The position numbers and the translations under genes were made by a program. The notes under the pieces are model-generated. The model saw nothing but the letters and a program-made list of their open reading frames with translations. It did no database searches and was not told where the DNA came from. Below, one piece after another: positions 58,503 to 64,000 of a DNA stretch of 64,000 nt. Position 1 is the stretch's first letter. Each line of letters opens with the position of its first letter. The stretch is from Phymorhynchus buccinoides (Eukaryota; Mollusca; Gastropoda; Neogastropoda; Raphitomidae): assembly GCA_017654935.2 (NCBI GenBank), contig CM065706.1, positions 11,254,137-11,318,136 on the forward strand, in the 5' to 3' direction.

Positions 58503-60031
58503 TATTACAACAGACCACAGCATAACACAATGACACGCATCAATCCGTCTAATGCCATGCAAGATGTCCTTCCAAACGTCTCGGTCAATTACAACAGACC
58601 ACAGCATAACACAACGACACGCATCAGTCCATCTAATGCCGCACAAGATGTCCTTCCAAACGTCTCGGCCAATTACAACAGACCACAGCATAACACAACG
58701 ACACGCATCAGTCCATCTAATGCCGCACAAGATGTCCTTCTTCCGAACATCTCGGCCAATTACAACAGACCACAGCATAACACAACGACACGCATCAGTC
58801 CATCTAATGCTGTGCAAGATGTCCTTCCAAACGTCTCAGCCAATTACAACAGACCACAGCATAACACAACGACACGCATCAGTCCATCTAATGCTGTGCA
58901 AGATGTCCTTCCAAACGTCTCAGCCAATTACAACAGACCACAGCATAACACAACGACACGCATCAGTCCATCTAATGCCGCACAAGATGTCCTTCCAAAC
59001 GTCTCGGCCAATTACAACAGACCACAGCATAACACAACGACACACATCAGTCCATCTAATGCCGCACAAGATGTCCTTCTTCCGAACATCTCGGCCAATT
59101 ACAACAGACCACAGCATAACACAACGACACGCATCAGTCCATCTAATGCCGCACAAGATGTCCTTCCAAACGTCTCAGCCAATTACAACAGACCACAGCA
59201 TAACACAACGACACGCATCAGTCCATCTAATGCTGTGCAAGATGTCCTTCCAAACGTCTCAGCCAATTACAACAGACCACAGCATAACACAACGACACGC
59301 ATCAGTCCATCTAATGCTGTGCAAGATGTCCTTCCAAACGTCTCAGCCAATTACAACAGACCACAGCATAACACAACGACACGCATCAGTCCATCTAATG
59401 CCGCACAAGATGTCCTTCCAAACGTCTCGGCCAATTACAACAGACCACAGCATAACACAACGACACACATCAGTCCATCTAATGCCGCACAAGATGTCCT
59501 TCTTCCGAACATCTCGGCCAATTACAACAGACCACAGCATAACACAACGACACGCATCAGTCCATCTAATGCCGCACAAGATGTCCTTCTTCCGAACATC
59601 TCGGCCAATTACAACAGACCACAGCATAACACAACGACACGCATCAGTCCATCTAATGCCGCACAAGATGTCCTTCCAAACGTCTCGGCCAATTACAACA
59701 GACCACAGCATAACACAACGACACGCATCAGTCCATCTAATGCCGCACAAGATGTCCTTCCAAACGTCTCGGCCAATTACAACAGACCACAGCATAACAC
59801 AACGACACGCATCAGTCCATCTAATGCCGCACAAGATGTCCTTCCAAACGTCTCAGCCAATTACAACAGACCACAGCATAACACAACGACACACATCAGT
59901 CCATCTAATGCCGCACAAGATGTCCTTCTTCCGAACATCTCGGCCAATTACAACAGACCACAGCATAACACAACGACACGCATCAGTCCATCTAATGCCG
60001 CACAAGATGTCCTTCCAAACGTCTCGGCCAG
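58503..60031. repeat. 84/87-bp satellite, second copy
   Basis: Counterpart of 36277-37804 with the same 18 units in the same order; I see one amino-acid-level difference (Ala to Val in the first unit). Confidence 0.92.
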
Positions 60032-60840
60032 TTAAATTGAATTATGTCAGGCAATACAGATTTAAGTCTCTGTGCTATGCATGATGCTCCAATTTTATAT
60101 GAAGTATTTAGAAGAGTAATTGGCCTCCAGTTATTCAAGTATTTTTTCCCCTTTCCTTCTTTAGGGATACAGGTGATAATCCCTTGTTTTTGACTAATTG
60201 ACAGTTCCCCCTTTGCAAAACTCTCATTTAGACAGCGTACCAAAAACATTCCTAAATCACACCAAAAAACCTTAAAAAATTCAGTAGTAAATCCATCTGA
60301 GCTGGGACTTTTGTTATTTTGCATTTGTTTTAAAGAATCAAGGGCTTCGGTCCACGTGATAGGGCCTTCTATAGATACACTAGCCTCTTCGGATAACTTT
60401 GGTCCATCCAGTATTGCTGATAAATCTATATTTCTAATATTACATTCTCTTGATTCATATAGGTTCTCGTAAAAAGTTTGTACCTCTTTCTTTATTCTCG
60501 ATTGTTCTGTTAAAATTTCACCTTGATCAGATTCTATACAATATAGAGACTTTTCAACAAAATTCCTTTTTTCCAAATTACAAAAATATTTAGAGCTTTT
60601 CCCCCCATCTTGAATCCATTTAGCCTTCGATCTGATAATCATACCGTTCACTTTTTTCTTTCTTAAATCTTCAAGTAATTGTTTTTTCTCTTCTAGTGTT
60701 TGTATGTTATTATAATTTACATCTTTTTCCAAATGTGATATTTCTTGAATTAATCTTTCCTCTCTTTGTTTCTCTACTTTCTTTTTATGTACAGAATATG
60801 AAATAGCACTGCTTCTAATTTCCATTAGCAACATTTCAAA
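60032..60840 (-). pseudogene. LINE ORF2 fragment (L1/Tx1-like), both ends truncated
   Basis: Minus-strand frame of about 270 codons from MLLMEIRSSAISYSVHKKK to RLKSVLPDIIQFN, continuing into satellite-encoded residues. It covers the endonuclease-RT linker (KAKWIQDGGKSSKYFCNLEK) and RT finger motifs (NNKSPSSDGFTTEFFK; NNWRPITLLNTSYKI). The endonuclease, the catalytic aspartates and the 3' end are missing. The frame is otherwise free of stops, suggesting a fairly young or accurately sequenced fragment. Confidence 0.88.
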
Positions 60841-61155
60841 AAAGATCTAAGCGTAAGTAATCACAAGCTACGAGATCTAGATCTGACTTCATCTGTGAAA
60901 CAATAAATTGATCACTGATCACGTGACCACAAGAAACTGATATTTGTGGATTACACGAAAGTTATCATTAATCATAAATATAGCATCCCGGCTCTTAAGC
61001 CTTTCTCTTATTCAAATAATATCAAGAAGATGTGCTCTGGGCTTCAACATTAAATAACCAAGTAGATTTTGAGCACATACCCCTACCACGACATAGTCAC
61101 CAAAGGTTTTAGCTAGCTGGCCAGACTGAGCATAATAAAGTAGTGTTTTTTTCCA
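60841..61155. other. Unique sequence, no gene recognised
   Basis: AT-rich; this region has no counterpart in contig 1. Confidence 0.4.
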
Positions 61156-61380
61156 ATGAACATTTCACAGTTACTTCCCCTGAATACTGAAACGGAAATG
61201 GCATTGCTTGTTCGTCTGCAGTTGAAATTTGAAGAGATTTTTGTACGAAAATTGTCAAAAGCTAGAGGTCTGAGTGGCGAGATTGTTTGGTTGCTCGAAC
61301 TTGATGAGGACGGAAGCAATGCTGGCAATCAGTTGGATTTCAAAGATGAAAGTAGTGAAAATAATGTAAGTACTGATTAA
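61156..61380 (+). CDS. Unidentified small ORF
   Basis: 75 codons from ATG (MNISQLLPLNTETEMALLVR...) to TAA, with an acidic C-terminal half (LLELDEDGSNAG; DFKDESSENN). Not recognised. The codon for ENN is followed by GTAAGT near 61368, a consensus donor, so it could be a first exon of a transposon or host gene. Weak support. Confidence 0.25.
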   Translation: MNISQLLPLNTETEMALLVRLQLKFEEIFVRKLSKARGLSGEIVWLLELDEDGSNAGNQLDFKDESSENNVSTD

Positions 61381-61686
61381 ATTGAACAGTGAGTGCCCAG
61401 TACGAGTGAGAATGTGACAACAAAAAGTGTTGTTATCGGCAGAATCATTCGATCTCGTCGCGGAGTTCGATCTCGAAGTCAAGCAGCATATCGGCTGTAA
61501 ATCGTTCATGCAATATTTTCACTAAGCATAAAATTGAATTAAGCATCCATTGTTCATAAAGTACAGAAAGTTTGGTGCATATCAGACTTCATTTAGGCTC
61601 TTAAACAATGTTTGATCACAAGCAGTCATTCGACAATATTTTTTCCAGTGCAGCCTCAGGCCAGCAGAGTGTTTTCAGTCGCAACA

Positions 61687-62046
61687 GTGTTAAAGCTTCA
61701 TCATCAACTAACATTTACCACAGAAAATCCAGTTTGTTTAACGCTTCATCATCAACTAACATTTACCACAGAAAATCCAGTTTGTTTAACGCTTCATCAT
61801 CAACTAACATTTACCACAGAAAATCCAGTTTGTTTAAAGCTTCATCATCAACTAACATTTACCACAGAAAATCCAGTTTGTTTAAAGCTTCATCATCAAC
61901 TAACATTTACCACAGAAAATCCAGTTTGTTTAAAGCTTCATCATCAACTAACATTTACCACAGAAAATCCAGTTTGTTTAAAGCTTCATCATCAACTAAC
62001 ATTTACCACAGAAAATCCAGTTTGTTTAAAGCTTCATCATCAACTA
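61687..62046 (+). repeat. 48-bp tandem repeat with open frames
   Basis: Seven copies of AAAGCTTCATCATCAACTAA plus CATTTACCACAGAAAATCCA plus GTTTGTTT. The first three units vary at one base (AAC/AAA GCTTC). A frame opened by an ATG at 61608 runs through the array, encoding 16-residue units KASSSTNIYHRKSSLF; a second frame is also open (LHHQLTFTTENPVCLK). Either a repeat-bearing small protein or a minisatellite whose length keeps frames open by chance. Confidence 0.88.
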
Positions 62047-62160
62047 GGCCCTAACATTGACCACAACAAAATATTTTATTGCATTTTCTCTGGCAGGGAC
62101 AGGGTTAAGCTAGATGTGTCAAATCAATTTGACTATAGAAATCAAATACAAAAGAACTAG

Positions 62161-64000
62161 AATCAAATAAACTGAAACATTGTTTTGGAATTATAATAAC
62201 AATTGTGACCCAGCACCACAGCTAGTTTTTCACAACAGGCTTGCAAAGTCAGACATCTCATTTTTTGTCAATTTTGAGTTATGGGTAAGATCTAACATCT
62301 TATCTTTCATATTTATTAAAGATAATCTTTATTATGGTTTCTAAATGGTCTTATAAATGTTTTATAACGAGTAGGTCAATGCATTTTCTTCAGCTAGGCT
62401 AGACTTAAGACTGTTTTCTCTAAATGGCTGACGCTCACCCTACTAACTTTAAATGCTCATAACTCTGGGAAAAGATACAAGAATGGTTCTTGTATCTTTA
62501 GAAAGAGAATTGTCTGAAGTTTTCAAATGTATACTTTTCTCAGAATGGTCAGTTTGACACTTAATGTCCCTTTCGTGGTGCTTGGTCACAATTATGATCA
62601 ATGTTTTGAAATATGATGACTGGTCGGACTGGTGCTTTAACATGAAATCCGTGATTTTGATCATGTGACGTGGTCGCCTTCTCAACTCTTCTTCTAAGAT
62701 TATTGTCCTGCCTTCTGACTTTTTTTTGTTGCAATATTTTTCTTTCTTTTTCTCATTTTATTTATTCTTTTTTTTTTTTGTCTTTTGGAGACTGTGGTTC
62801 CTTAAGCACCTTATAATTATGTGGCTGTAGCACTATTTTCAGCAAATTATGATTTAAGACTTTCTTTCTTCCAACCGTTGGCAATAGTGGGATTTTGGCA
62901 CATCATAAATTTTGTATATGGCTCACGTTTTAAAAGTCAAAGCCTATCTTCAAAAGACTTTAAAATATTAATTTTACAGTCAATTAAAATTGTCCATCTC
63001 AAAACAAATACAGAAGGCGGGTAGGTGATTTTGGTAGGCAACCTCAAAATTTTAACTGGAATCTTCTAATCTTTTTCATGTCTTGCAGTTAACTTGCATT
63101 CTTTGTCTCATCAAACAATAGTAACAAAAATCACAGGATCTCACTTGAGACAAAGAACGCGAGTTAACAACTCAGACATGCTAATTTGATGACCATTGCA
63201 CTCTTTGATGTCTTAGGAAAGTGGACAAATGATCAGCATCACCATGCAGTGCTTGAATCCAGCGCTGTTGAGGGGCTAAGATTTCGTATAATTTTTTTTT
63301 ATGTGGACTCCATACTTTCATAGTGCCTTCAGACAGAGTCTTCAAATTTGGCAAAAGTGGTCAGAGTAATGTACTGTATCAGTGTGCTAAATTTCACATA
63401 GATATCTTCATTAGATCCTGAGAAACAAAAATGAACACAAATTTAAACTTATGCAAGCATTCTTGTTTACCTTGTTAGCATAAAAAACAAGTCTTTGGTT
63501 TGGTGGGTTGGAGCAGATGTATAATACCGTATAATAGCAATGCGCTTTGTGCTCGATAAAAAAAAAAGCGCTATATAAATATCCATTTCTTATTACTATT
63601 ATTAATTAATTTTTTATTGAGTTTGATTTCTGCAGAGAGCTCAGATTGTCAGAAATCTCATTGATAACAAAATTTTAGTAACTCAACAGAACTTTATTAT
63701 CTCTAAAAGAGAAATCGATCGTGGCAGCGCCGCATCCAACACTTAAGATAATCATATTAAATGTGACATATAAGCAATATTAAAAAAAATGCATTCAAAT
63801 ACATATCAACATAAAATTAGACAAGAAATATAAAATATATCTTCGTCAAATATGTACATTTAAAGAAACAAGACAAAGAATGCAGCGCGTAAACCACTGT
63901 GGCTGCCCCCAGTGAAGCGCCATCCCAGGGACCCCCATTTGTGGGTCTGTGAAGTACTGTAATCCTAAAGGACCCTCTAAAAGAATGTGCAGGAGGTCCC
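62161..64000. other. Non-coding, no gene recognised
   Basis: AT-rich. It contains a hairpin at 63088-63168, a LINE-like tail near 63545 (AGCGCTATATAAAT) and a GC-richer end from 63880. No msh6 exon found. Confidence 0.45.
63088..63168. repeat. Imperfect hairpin
   Basis: Arms GTTAACTTGCATTCTTTGTC (from 63088) and GACAAAGAACGCGAGTTAAC (to 63168) pair over 23 bp with two mismatches around a 35-bp loop. Could be a small MITE remnant. Confidence 0.6.

Overview
The window is intron-rich animal nuclear DNA, packed with transposons and microsatellites. GT-AG introns, polyA-tailed tRNA-headed retroposons, a DIRS-type retroelement and the style of the repeats suggest a mollusc, perhaps a marine gastropod; the taxon is inference. 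The only confidently recognised host gene is msh6 (DNA mismatch repair, MutS-alpha subunit). It lies on the + strand as eleven exons from 1303 to 28058. They encode the middle of the protein: end of the connector domain, lever/core, start of the clamp. The exon phases chain without conflict. The N-terminal part (PWWP, mismatch-binding) and the C-terminal ATPase half were not found.

Layout: 1-393 is a small contig end, then a 500-N gap (394-893). Contig 1 (894-38500) holds the msh6 exons. Their introns carry hAT, pogo/Tigger and piggyBac-like short elements, a tRNA-SINE, a complete-looking 6.2 kb DIRS element (10568-16758), an 841-bp tRNA-headed retroposon, a ~2.45 kb minisatellite full of splice-donor-like motifs (24845-27300), an 84/87-bp satellite (36277-37804) and a LINE fragment that runs into a second 500-N gap (38501-39000). 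Contig 2 (39001-64000) starts by repeating contig 1 from about 16.88 kb to its last base (39.05-60.73 kb). It then adds about 3.3 kb of new sequence with a 48-bp coding-compatible repeat.

The repeated stretch begins at the start of contig 2 and ends at the last base of contig 1. This is the signature of two overlapping contigs (probably two haplotypes) scaffolded end to end, so the four msh6 exons in 42317-50359 are most likely duplicates of those in 20047-28058. Single-base indels are common (msh6 exons at 3179 and 43651, hAT and DIRS reading frames, doubled bases), so many broken frames may be sequence error.

The most interesting biology is at the msh6 exon edges. The end of the 3179-3486 exon plus its splice donor has been amplified into a minisatellite. 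Part of the 6846-6972 exon recurs several times in the following intron. The acceptor of the 24496 exon has relic copies upstream, and the 24.8-27.3 kb minisatellite carries a consensus donor in nearly every unit.
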